Of a stretch of DNA of 64,000 bases, positions 1 to 7,185 are shown piece after piece; within the stretch, counting starts at the first letter, position 1; the number at the start of each line of letters is the position of its first letter. Source of the DNA: Muribaculaceae bacterium Isolate-110 (HZI) (lineage in GTDB: Bacteria; Bacteroidota; Bacteroidia; Bacteroidales; Muribaculaceae); NCBI GenBank assembly GCA_003762875.1, contig RIBL01000009.1, positions 50,766 to 114,765 of the forward strand, read 5' to 3'. The position numbers and the translations under genes are program-made. The notes below the pieces were generated by a model. The model was not told where the DNA came from. It saw nothing but the letters and a program-made list of their open reading frames with translations, and made no database searches.

Positions 1-291
1 TCACGCATCTCTCGTGTAGACAACAAGGTGCTCAACGCTGTGTCCAACGTGATGAAGGCCAACCCCGACCAGAAATACACCGTATGTGGCTACGCTGACA
101 ACTACACCGGCACCGCCGCTGTCAACGACCGTCTCCGCAAAGCCCGTGCCAACGGTGTTGAGCGCGTGCTCCTCCGCAACGGTGTCAAGGCTTCTCAGCT
201 CGACGTTACTACCAACGACGCCAACCTCTTTGGCGAAGGCAAGGAGTACGTTTCGCTTGACCGTGCCGTTACTATCAAGGCCAACAAATAA
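1..291 (+). CDS. OmpA-like C-terminal domain protein (5' truncated)
   Basis: The reading frame is open from the first base and ends at TAA 289-291, so the start lies outside the window. The 96 visible residues carry the peptidoglycan-binding OmpA signature: a predicted beta strand with YTVCGYADN, then NDRLRKARANGV, matching the family's G-x-x-D and N-x-x-L-S-x-x-R-A pattern. Such domains anchor outer-membrane proteins to murein. The N-terminal part, probably a barrel or a lipoprotein region, cannot be seen. A strong hairpin terminator follows directly. Confidence 0.85.
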   Translation, partial: SRISRVDNKVLNAVSNVMKANPDQKYTVCGYADNYTGTAAVNDRLRKARANGVERVLLRNGVKASQLDVTTNDANLFGEGKEYVSLDRAVTIKANK

Positions 292-317
292 TCAACCCCA
301 CGGTTGATAAGTCTCAT

Positions 318-358
318 AGCCGGCCCGCGAATTGTCGCGGGCTGGTTTTTTTTGTTTT
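318..358 (+). terminator. Intrinsic terminator after the OmpA-like gene
   Basis: A GC-rich stem pairs 318-330 with 334-346 around a 3-4 nt loop and is followed by a run of T (345-353). It sits 27 nt after the stop codon and is a textbook rho-independent terminator. Confidence 0.85.
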
Positions 359-444
359 CGCTCCGATACCTCATGAAATAACACATTGTCACATCCCGGC
401 AGCATCCGCGCAAAACATATATGTTTTTAAGCATTGTCACAAAA

Positions 445-476
445 TTTGGATTTTACATATAAAATATATATCTTCG
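445..476 (+). promoter_or_regulatory. Probable xerC-hpf promoter
   Basis: TTTG at 445-448 and TATCTTCG at 469-476 are 20 nt apart. The second box differs by one base from the Bacteroidetes TAnnTTTG -7 consensus. The xerC start is about 35 nt downstream of the expected transcription start. Confidence 0.5.
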
Positions 477-516
477 CTATCGGATAACTTACAATCGACA
501 TCCCCGACAGTCGCCT

Positions 517-1455
517 ATGAAGCATATCAGACAATTTCTGTCGCATCTCGTCAGCGAGCTTGGTTACTCGGCCCACACAGTCGAAGCCTACGGCCGCGAC
601 TTGCGCCAGTGGGCCGACTTCGCCACCGGCGGCAAGCCCGAGACGCTGCGTCCTGTCGACGTAAGCCGTTCCGACCTGCGTCTATGGGTCGCATCACTCG
701 CCTCATCCCACATCTCGCCACGCACCATCAAGCGTAAAGTCTCATCGTTAAGATCATTTTACCGCTATCTGCTCCGCAACGGCGAAGTCAAAGTCAATTC
801 CGCAGCCGGACTCACCCTACCCAAGCCATCCAAGGTGCTCCCGGTCTACGTGCGTCATGAAGAAACCGAGAGCATCCTCGACACTCCCGTCGCCCCCGAC
901 GATTTCGCCTCCGTGCGCGACCGTCTCATCCTTGACATCCTCTACTCCACAGGCATGCGCTGCAGCGAACTCATCAGTCTGCGCGACGCCGATGTCGACA
1001 CCGCCCGGGGTGAACTAAAAGTGCTTGGAAAACGTAATAAGGAAAGAGTGATACCATTCGGCCCCGAGCTGGCCCGGGCCATCGACGCCTACCGTCTGCT
1101 GCGCGACTCATCGCCATCCACTGCCGTCAGCCCCCGTGACCTCACCGCCCCCCTGATGGTGCGCGACAACGGCGAGCCGCTCTATCGCAAGATGGTCTAC
1201 AACGTGGTCCACCGCATGCTCAGCCTTGGCGGGGCACACGCCTCCAGGCTCAGCCCCCACGTGATGCGCCACTCCATGGCCACCGACATGCTCAACGGCG
1301 GCGCGCCGATAGCCTCCGTGCAGCAGATACTCGGCCACGCATCACTGTCATCGACCCAGGTCTACACTCACGTGACTTACCGTGACCTTAAACATAATTA
1401 TCAACTCGCACACCCCCGTGCACAAAACAACAAAGGAGGACACTATGGACATTAA
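517..1455 (+). CDS. xerC: Tyrosine recombinase XerC/XerD family
   Basis: Site-specific recombinase of 312 residues, the usual length for the Xer proteins that resolve chromosome dimers at dif. It has an N-terminal SAM-like core-binding domain (about 1-90) and a C-terminal catalytic domain. The catalytic set is visible: Arg148 in GMRCSEL, Lys172 in LGKRNKE, His248 and Arg251 in HVMRHS, His274 in LGHAS, and the Tyr283 nucleophile in VYTH. The gene overlaps hpf by 11 nt, and the hpf ribosome-binding site lies inside its last codons. XerC and XerD cannot be told apart from sequence alone, so the symbol is a convention. A mobile-element integrase is unlikely given the housekeeping neighbour. Confidence 0.9.
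   Translation: MKHIRQFLSHLVSELGYSAHTVEAYGRDLRQWADFATGGKPETLRPVDVSRSDLRLWVASLASSHISPRTIKRKVSSLRSFYRYLLRNGEVKVNSAAGLTLPKPSKVLPVYVRHEETESILDTPVAPDDFASVRDRLILDILYSTGMRCSELISLRDADVDTARGELKVLGKRNKERVIPFGPELARAIDAYRLLRDSSPSTAVSPRDLTAPLMVRDNGEPLYRKMVYNVVHRMLSLGGAHASRLSPHVMRHSMATDMLNGGAPIASVQQILGHASLSSTQVYTHVTYRDLKHNYQLAHPRAQNNKGGHYGH
1432..1444 (+). promoter_or_regulatory. Strong Shine-Dalgarno site for hpf
   Basis: AAAGGAGG at 1432-1439 followed by a 5-nt spacer to ATG 1445. Most genes in this window show no such site, so this decides the hpf start and suggests unusually strong initiation or re-initiation after xerC. Confidence 0.8.
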
Positions 1456-1738
1456 CATTAAAGCAATCCATTTTGACATCACCGAGAAGCTCACTGCCTT
1501 TATCAACAAGAAGGTGGAACGTATAGTGCGCCGCTTCCCCTCCGTGAGCACAGTTGACATTTCACTCAAGGTAGTGAAGCCCGAGACCGCGCTCAACAAG
1601 CAGGCCATCGTACGTCTGACGGTGCCCCAGCTTGAAGAGTTTGTAGCCGACAAGACCGCCGACACCTTCGAGGAAGCCATCGACGTAGCCCTCGACGCAA
1701 TCGAAAAACAGTTGGAAAAAGCCAAGAATAAAAAGTAA
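1445..1738 (+). CDS. hpf: Ribosome hibernation promoting factor (short form)
   Basis: Ninety-seven residues of the HPF/RaiA fold (beta-alpha-beta-beta-beta-alpha), which binds the 30S decoding region and inactivates ribosomes in slow growth. The start MDINIKAIHFDITEKL matches the family start, and the acidic/basic C-terminal helix ends in KAKNKK. ATG 1445 was chosen over the earlier in-frame ATG because an exact AAAGGAGG lies at 1432-1439, 5 nt upstream, and because upstream residues do not fit the family. The long-form C-terminal domain is absent, so this is the type that gives 100S dimers only with a partner or acts as an inhibitor. It overlaps xerC and is followed by a terminator-like hairpin. 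Confidence 0.9.
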   Translation: MDINIKAIHFDITEKLTAFINKKVERIVRRFPSVSTVDISLKVVKPETALNKQAIVRLTVPQLEEFVADKTADTFEEAIDVALDAIEKQLEKAKNKK

Positions 1739-1798
1739 CAGGCAGGTGGCGCGTCAGCGTTCCCATACATGAGCGCGTCACATAGTCTGAACCTGCAC

Positions 1799-1840
1799 GG
1801 TGCGGTGTGCCTCCACTCGGCGGCACACCGCACCTTTCAT
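1799..1840 (+). terminator. Hairpin terminator after hpf
   Basis: A perfect 13-bp stem (1799-1811 with 1822-1834) and a 10-nt loop, followed by TTTCATTATAAT. It lies 61 nt after the hpf stop. The U-run is imperfect, so efficiency is uncertain. Confidence 0.65.
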
Positions 1841-2217
1841 TATAATATGGAGATGTCAGGTCGCCATGTCGTGTGTGTGGTGCCCATGCGTGATGGGGTG
1901 TTACATGCGTGGTATGCCTGCGGACGCGTCTGTCAGGTCGAATTGGAGCGGGCATTAATCTATGGTGCACCAAAAATTTCAGGTCGCTCCGAATTATTGC
2001 TCATTTGAATATGATAAGATAATTGATGGATTGTTAATATTTGATGTTGTTTAAATACAATAATTTACATAATTTTACAAAGCCGATTTAGTGTGAAATC
2101 GTGTTGATATTTTTTAGGTTATTTTTACATTAATGGTTAACTGATTGATTGTTAATATTATGTGTGTATGATATTTGATTTTGTAACATGCGTGTAACGC
2201 CGTTGCGGAAATTTGGT
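1841..2217. other. AT-rich intergenic stretch without a gene
   Basis: About 375 nt, strongly AT-rich after position 1960, with stop codons in all frames and no plausible coding region. A 13-nt direct repeat, GATTGTTAATATT, occurs at 2029-2041 and 2147-2159. No tRNA cloverleaf was found, although in many Bacteroidales hpf is followed by tRNA genes and tuf. Confidence 0.6.
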
Positions 2218-2248
2218 TTTGATAAGATGCTCAAAATGACTAAATTTG
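2218..2248 (+). promoter_or_regulatory. ndk promoter
   Basis: TTTG at 2218-2221, a 19-nt spacer, and TAAATTTG at 2241-2248 fit the Bacteroidetes sigma-ABfr consensus exactly. The expected start is near 2255, giving a leader of about 37 nt for ndk. Confidence 0.75.
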
Positions 2249-2291
2249 AAAAGTAAGGAATTTAAATCTAAATAAAAGTTAAACCAAAACG

Positions 2292-2759
2292 ATGCAACAG
2301 ACTCTTGTCATCTTCAAGCCGTCCTCTATAGAGCGTAGACTGGTGGGCCGCGTGCTCGCCCGCTTCGAGGCAAAGGGGCTTATCATAGCCGGCATGAAGA
2401 TGATGCAGCTTTCTCCCGAGATTCTGCGCGAGCATTACGCTCACCTCGTTGACCGCCCCTTCTTTCCCATATTGCTTGAATCCATGACCGCCACTCCTGT
2501 CATAGTGCTTTGTCTCAAAGGCGTCGAAGCCGTTGAGGTCGTGCGCTCCATGACGGGTGCCACCAATGGCCGTCAGGCCGCCCCCGGCACCATACGCGGT
2601 GACTTCGCCATGTCTAATCAGGAAAATATCATTCACGCATCATCCTCGCCCGAGGATGCCGAGGTCGAGATCAACCGATTCTTCAGTCCCGGTGAAATTT
2701 TTGACTACACGCCCGTCTCTATGCGTTTCATCAACGAGCCCGGCGAGCTTCAACTCTGA
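2292..2759 (+). CDS. ndk: Nucleoside diphosphate kinase
   Basis: Transfers the gamma phosphate of ATP to other (d)NDPs through a phosphohistidine. The 155 residues match the Bacteroidales length. Lys9 in VIFKP, the phosphate-binding region NGRQAAPGTIRGD and the phospho-acceptor His115 in ENIIHASSSP are visible. After the histidine the usual G/V-S-D is replaced by A-S-S, so the aspartate of the signature is missing; the fold and the acceptor remain. It starts at ATG 2292 behind a consensus promoter and ends 89 nt before the next gene. Confidence 0.93.
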   Translation: MQQTLVIFKPSSIERRLVGRVLARFEAKGLIIAGMKMMQLSPEILREHYAHLVDRPFFPILLESMTATPVIVLCLKGVEAVEVVRSMTGATNGRQAAPGTIRGDFAMSNQENIIHASSSPEDAEVEINRFFSPGEIFDYTPVSMRFINEPGELQL

Positions 2760-2848
2760 TAATTAATCTTATAAAAATCGCCATGCCGCTCCTCAATAAT
2801 AGACTCTCATCCTCATTATCCCAATCCTCTTGCCCTAAATCCCGAAAA

Positions 2849-3679
2849 ATGACCTTCAATCTAAAGATATTGCTCTCGGCAGCTCTCGTGATGATGACCG
2901 CCGTGGCCGTGCAGGCCCAGCGCAGACTCCCCGCCTCGCACGATTCCCAGCACAATTCGCTCATAGCCAGGCAGACACCCACTATCAATCCATTCAAGAT
3001 CGAAAACAACGACCTTCTGCTCAATCATGTCAAGGAGCGTGAGGCCATGGATATGGAGAGCGATATATTTCAGGAATTCTGGGCTTCGGAGCATGTCAAC
3101 GCCTACGGCTCCGCAGTCATAATCCCCGATCATAAAGACATTGACGTGTCGGAATATTGCACCCCCTGTCCCGGCCACAAGACATCCGATTACGGCTATC
3201 GCGCACGTTTCCGCCGCAACCACTACGGCGTGGACCTGAAGCTCCAGGTAGGCGACACTGTAAGAGCCGCCTTCTCGGGCAAAATACGCCTCACAAAATA
3301 TGAGCGCAGAGGTTACGGTTACTACGTAGTGATGCGTCACCCCAACGGCATGGAGACCGTCTACGGCCACCTCAGCCGCTTTCTCGTGAAGCCCAACCAG
3401 GTAGTCAAGGCCGGCGACCCCATCGCGCTCGGAGGCAACACCGGACGCAGCACAGGTGCCCATCTCCACTTCGAGACACGTTACATGGGCATCCCCATCA
3501 ACCCCAACGCCATCATCGACTTTGACAACGGTGTGCCCCACAAAGACATCTTCGCCTTTGACAAAAACACCTATGGCAAGTCGCAGAAATACACCCCTGC
3601 CAAGCGCAAGACCCGCACAACGGCCGCAAGACGTAAGACTACGACAAAGAAAAAGACCACAACCGCCAAAAAGAAATAA
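2849..3679 (+). CDS. M23 (LytM) murein endopeptidase
   Basis: Secreted zinc metallopeptidase that cuts peptide cross-links in peptidoglycan. ATG 2849 begins a clean signal peptide (about 24 residues ending in VQAQ); the in-frame ATG at 2783 would add a polar stretch before it. The LytM domain spans roughly residues 105-215, with zinc ligands His125 and Asp129 in HYGVDL and His205/His207 in HLHFE, so it looks catalytically active. The last 45 residues are a Lys/Thr/Arg-rich tail (KKKTTT type) that could bind the wall or be unstructured. It is followed by a near-perfect 25-bp hairpin. Confidence 0.88.
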   Translation: MTFNLKILLSAALVMMTAVAVQAQRRLPASHDSQHNSLIARQTPTINPFKIENNDLLLNHVKEREAMDMESDIFQEFWASEHVNAYGSAVIIPDHKDIDVSEYCTPCPGHKTSDYGYRARFRRNHYGVDLKLQVGDTVRAAFSGKIRLTKYERRGYGYYVVMRHPNGMETVYGHLSRFLVKPNQVVKAGDPIALGGNTGRSTGAHLHFETRYMGIPINPNAIIDFDNGVPHKDIFAFDKNTYGKSQKYTPAKRKTRTTAARRKTTTKKKTTTAKKK

Positions 3680-3714
3680 TCCCGACGGGATACAGACAGG
3701 CATAAAAAGCCTTC

Positions 3715-3768
3715 AAAACACTTACCGCAACACGTTTTCATGAGAAAGCGTGTTGCGGTAAGTGTTTT
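3715..3768. terminator. Long bidirectional hairpin after the M23 gene
   Basis: Arms 3715-3734 and 3749-3768 are perfect 20-nt reverse complements. The inner TTTTC/GAAAG extends pairing with one G.U, leaving an ATGA loop. Both flanks are T/A-rich (TTTTCT on the plus side). It probably terminates M23 transcription. Confidence 0.75.
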
Positions 3769-4047
3769 CTACACCTTAAAGCCCCCTGTTACCTCTGTCC
3801 TATATAGAGAATAACTCCGGAGATTATTCCGGCTTGACCATATTGTGCACATGCATCAGAAGGATGTCCCGGCAGGGACATCAGGAGATTAATAGCCGTA
3901 TGCATCCGAGCCTGGAAGGCTCAGGATGCATACGGAAATATGAGATGCAAGATGGATGTCTGAAAGACATCTTGTTACATGACGGGGCATTCACAGCCAT
4001 TCCGTCTCCAAATCTATGTGTTATCATGAGAAGCAGTGTCTGAAGAA
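3769..4047. other. Gene-free stretch with three short hairpins
   Basis: No coding region is supported here. Three separate stem-loops follow each other: GATGTCCC/GGGACATC at 3863-3882; a long one at 3896-3935 pairing CCGTATGCATCC with GGATGCATACGG and, inside it, GAGCC with GGCTC around TGGAA; and GATGTC/GACATC around TGAAA at 3955-3971. The motif ATGCATC/GATGTC recurs among them. A structured RNA or a mosaic intergenic repeat are both possible. Confidence 0.55.
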
Positions 4048-4127
4048 TCTCAAAAGCAACAAAAGCTTTCAATTACCTGCATAAAACTTTTCAGCAAAGT
4101 AATTGAAAGCTTTTGTTGCTTTTGAGA
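4048..4127. repeat. Palindromic CAWAAG-unit element, copy 1
   Basis: Perfect 29-nt inverted arms (4048-4076 and 4099-4127) around a 22-nt loop, 36 nt after the korB stop. Read in the korB direction, the 3' flank of the gene gives GATACATAAGGACAAAAG, then TCTCAAAAGCAACAAAAG. It shares sequence and orientation relative to the upstream gene with the elements at 24336-24406 and 63771-63873. It may act as the korAB terminator, though no clear U-run follows. Confidence 0.8.
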
Positions 4128-4163
4128 CTTTTGTCCTTATGTATCTCCTTTAATTGGAGGCTA

Positions 4164-5177
4164 TTATTCTACTGTCCAGGTCTCGCCGGCCATGACCATG
4201 TCGCGGAGCGACGAGAAATTCTTGCGGGCGCGCACCTCAGCCACCTGCTTCTCGATTTCCTCGTTATAGACGGGCGACTCCACATCGCGTATCACGCCGA
4301 TGGCGAGAGGGAGCGAATGGCCGTCCATCATAGCGAGTTGCTGGTGAAGGAAGTTAGACTGGGTGTGGGCATCGTGAACGAGCACATCGTCCATTGTATA
4401 GCCCTCCTCGCCGACCTTTACGGCTTTGAGCAGGAAACCGTCCTGTACGAGACCATACTCCTTGTCCTTGCCGAAGAGCATCTTCTCGCCGTGCACGAGT
4501 TTGATCACACGCTCGGCGCGGTGCTCGCGGTCAGTGATGTCGTTGTGTATGCCGTGATTCCAGATCACACAGTTGCAGAGCACTTCCACCACCGATGTGC
4601 CGGCATGCTGCTGGGCGGCGGTGAGCACCTCCTGGCTGGTCTGAAGCTCTACGTCGATGGAGCGGGCAAAGAAGTTGCCGCGTGCGCCAAATACGAGCTC
4701 GGCCGGGATAAACGGGTCCTCGGTGGTGCCGTAGGGCGATGATTTCGACACAAAACCGCGGTCGCTGGTAGGCGAATACTGACCCTTGGTCAGACCGTAG
4801 ATTTTATTGTTGAAAAGCAGGATATTGATGTCGACATTGCGGCGTATGGCGTGGATGAAGTGGTTGCCGCCGATGGCGAGCCCGTCGCCGTCGCCAGAGA
4901 TTTGCCATACGGTCATGTCGGGACGGGCCACCTTGAAGCCGGTCGCGATGGCTGCCGCACGTCCGTGGATAGTGTGGAAGCCATAGGTGTTCATATAGTA
5001 GGGCAGACGCGACGAGCATCCGATGCCTGAGATTACGGCCATCTTGTGGGGAGGTACTCCTACGCTTGCCATGGCCTTGTGGAGTGTGTTGAGGATGGCA
5101 TGGTCTCCACAGCCGGGACACCAGCGTACAGCCTGGTCACTCTTATAGTTTGCGGGGGTGTATTTGATGTCTTCCAT
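4164..5177 (-). CDS. korB: 2-oxoacid:ferredoxin oxidoreductase, beta subunit
   Basis: TPP-binding subunit of the enzyme that decarboxylates 2-oxoglutarate (or a related 2-oxoacid) to an acyl-CoA with ferredoxin as acceptor; cytoplasmic. The 337 residues begin with RWCPGCGDHAI, and the TPP-Mg motif GDGDGLAIGGNH with the downstream NNKIYGLTKGQ is intact. The stop of korA lies 2 nt upstream, so the pair is cotranscribed and probably coupled. The specificity for 2-oxoglutarate rather than pyruvate is inferred from the two-subunit architecture. Confidence 0.92.
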   Translation of the reverse strand: MEDIKYTPANYKSDQAVRWCPGCGDHAILNTLHKAMASVGVPPHKMAVISGIGCSSRLPYYMNTYGFHTIHGRAAAIATGFKVARPDMTVWQISGDGDGLAIGGNHFIHAIRRNVDINILLFNNKIYGLTKGQYSPTSDRGFVSKSSPYGTTEDPFIPAELVFGARGNFFARSIDVELQTSQEVLTAAQQHAGTSVVEVLCNCVIWNHGIHNDITDREHRAERVIKLVHGEKMLFGKDKEYGLVQDGFLLKAVKVGEEGYTMDDVLVHDAHTQSNFLHQQLAMMDGHSLPLAIGVIRDVESPVYNEEIEKQVAEVRARKNFSSLRDMVMAGETWTVE

Positions 5178-5179
5178 GA

Positions 5180-7027
5180 TTATTTGCCCTCCATGATTTT
5201 GGTTACACCGTCAACGATTTCTTGCGAGAGGAAGGGCTGGCCCTGTATCTTGTTGATGCGACGGATGTTGAGGTGGGGATATTTTGATTGGAGATAGTCG
5301 GCGAACATGCCGGTGTTGAGCTCGGCCACGATGATGGTCTTGTAGCGTCCGAGGATTTCGGCGGTGTTCCTGGGGAGCGGATTGATGTAGCGGAACTGTG
5401 TGAAAGCCACTCTCTTGCCGGCTGCGTTGAGGTCGTCGGCCGCCTGGTGGAGATGTCCGTATGTGCCGCCCCAACCTACGAGGAGTGTGTCGGCTTCGGT
5501 GTCGCAGAGCACTTCCTGCTCGGGTATATAATTTGCGATGCGCTCGATTTTCTCGCGGCGCAGGAGCACCATCTTCTCGTGGTTGACTGGGTCGTTGGAA
5601 ATCGCGCCGGTGTCGGAGTCCTTTTCGAGACCGCCGAGACGGTGCTGCAGGCCTTCCTCGCCGGGTATTGCCCAGTAGCGGCTGAGCGACTCCGGATCTC
5701 GGTGATAGGGCTTCCATGCGGCACGGGCCTCTTCGGCCACGTATGGCACGCGTATCTCGGGATAATCCTCGGCTTCGGGTATGCGCCAGGCCGACGAACC
5801 GTTGCCGATGAAGGCGTCGGTGAGAAGTATCACCGGGGTCATGTGCTCGATGGCTATGCGCGAGGCCTCAAAGGCCATGGTGAAGCAGTCGGTAGGTGAC
5901 ACCGGGGCTACGACGGCCAGAGGCGACTCGCCGTTGCGGCCGTAGAGAGCCTGCATGAGATCGGTCTGCTCGGTCTTGGTGGGGAGACCTGTCGATGGGC
6001 CGCCGCGCTGCACGTCGACGATTACCAGCGGCAGCTCGGCCATCACGGCCAGGCCGATACCCTCGCTCTTGAGTGCGAGGCCGGGGCCTGAGGTAGAGGT
6101 CACGGCGAGGTCGCCTGCAAATGACGCGCCGATGGCGGAGCATACGCCGGCTATCTCGTCCTCCATCTGACAGGCCTTAACTCCAAGGTCTTTGCGCTTG
6201 GCCAGCTCATGGAGTATGTCGGTGGCGGGGGTGATGGGGTAGGAGCCAAGGAAGAGGGGACGTCCGGCTTTTTCGGAAGCGAGGATAAAGCCCCAGGCGG
6301 TGGCGGTGTTGCCGTTGACGTCGGTGTAGACGCCGGGACGGGCATTGTCGCTCTCGATGCGGAATGTCGACACCGAGGCGTGTATGTTGTGGCCGTAGTC
6401 ATATCCGGCCTGTATCACCTTGGAGTTGGCTTCGTAGATGGCCGGTTTCTTGGCAAATTTATTCTTGAGCAGCTTGAGCGCACCTTCGATGGGGCGGTCA
6501 AAGAGCCAGCACACCAGGCCGAGGGCGAAGATGTTGCGGCACTTGAGCACCGACTTCTGGTCCATGCCGCTGTCGGCAAGGGCGTCCTTGGTCATGGAAG
6601 TGACGGGTGCTTCGATTATCTGGGCGTTGATGCCGAGTTCCTTGAAAGGCTCGTCGGTCTCGAAAAGAGCTTTCTTAAGGCCGGCTTCGTTGAACGAGTC
6701 GATGTCGACGATGATTACGCCACCCGGCTTGAGGTTTTTGTAGCCGCGCTTGAGAGCGGCGGGGTTCATGGCTACAAGTACATCACATTGGTCGCCCGGA
6801 GTGTGTACGCCTTTACCGACACTTGCCTGGAAAGCTGAGACTCCACTGAGAGATCCCTGTGGCGGACGCATGTCGGCCGGATAGTCGGGGAAGGTGGACA
6901 CTGAGTTTCCAAGCCCGGCTGAAACGTTGGTGAAGAGATTGCCCGCAAGCTGCATGCCGTCGCCGGAGTCGCCGGAAAAACGCACTACAACTTTGTCGAG
7001 GGTCTTTACGTTTGTTTTGTCTAACAT
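5180..7027 (-). CDS. korA: 2-oxoacid:ferredoxin oxidoreductase, fused gamma-alpha subunit
   Basis: The 615 residues join the gamma domain (about 1-190, with VVRFSGDSGDGMQLAG and the PQGSLSGVSAFQ region) to the alpha pyrimidine-binding domains (from about 225, with LGSYPITPATDIL and TSTSGPGLALKSEG). This is the usual fusion in Bacteroidetes. With korB it links TCA-type metabolism to reduced ferredoxin, which could feed the NuoEFG-less complex I in this window. The upstream gap to 7186 shows no clear TAnnTTTG box on the minus strand. Confidence 0.92.
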   Translation of the reverse strand: MLDKTNVKTLDKVVVRFSGDSGDGMQLAGNLFTNVSAGLGNSVSTFPDYPADMRPPQGSLSGVSAFQASVGKGVHTPGDQCDVLVAMNPAALKRGYKNLKPGGVIIVDIDSFNEAGLKKALFETDEPFKELGINAQIIEAPVTSMTKDALADSGMDQKSVLKCRNIFALGLVCWLFDRPIEGALKLLKNKFAKKPAIYEANSKVIQAGYDYGHNIHASVSTFRIESDNARPGVYTDVNGNTATAWGFILASEKAGRPLFLGSYPITPATDILHELAKRKDLGVKACQMEDEIAGVCSAIGASFAGDLAVTSTSGPGLALKSEGIGLAVMAELPLVIVDVQRGGPSTGLPTKTEQTDLMQALYGRNGESPLAVVAPVSPTDCFTMAFEASRIAIEHMTPVILLTDAFIGNGSSAWRIPEAEDYPEIRVPYVAEEARAAWKPYHRDPESLSRYWAIPGEEGLQHRLGGLEKDSDTGAISNDPVNHEKMVLLRREKIERIANYIPEQEVLCDTEADTLLVGWGGTYGHLHQAADDLNAAGKRVAFTQFRYINPLPRNTAEILGRYKTIIVAELNTGMFADYLQSKYPHLNIRRINKIQGQPFLSQEIVDGVTKIMEGK

Positions 7028-7185
7028 AACCGGAATATTATCTATATGTATTTACTTGATTATTTGCTTTCTTTAAGTGAAACGTTGATGATTTGGATTG
7101 ATTTTTTTCAGACTTCGGTTGTTGTTCTTGTTGAGAGATTTAAGATGTTTGATGGTTGGTATTAGAGGTTTTATGATTCTATGAT

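Noticed and set aside
1739..1800. Possible tRNA after hpf
   Set aside because: GCAGGT/ACCTGC could form an acceptor-like stem, but no T-loop GTTCGA-type sequence or anticodon arm is found.
1769..2008. Small plus-strand open frame after hpf
   Set aside because: It spans the terminator hairpin and AT-rich spacer and shows no coding features.
3834..4043. Small plus-strand open frame of 69 codons
   Set aside because: It consists of hairpin arms; no signal, motif or start context supports translation.
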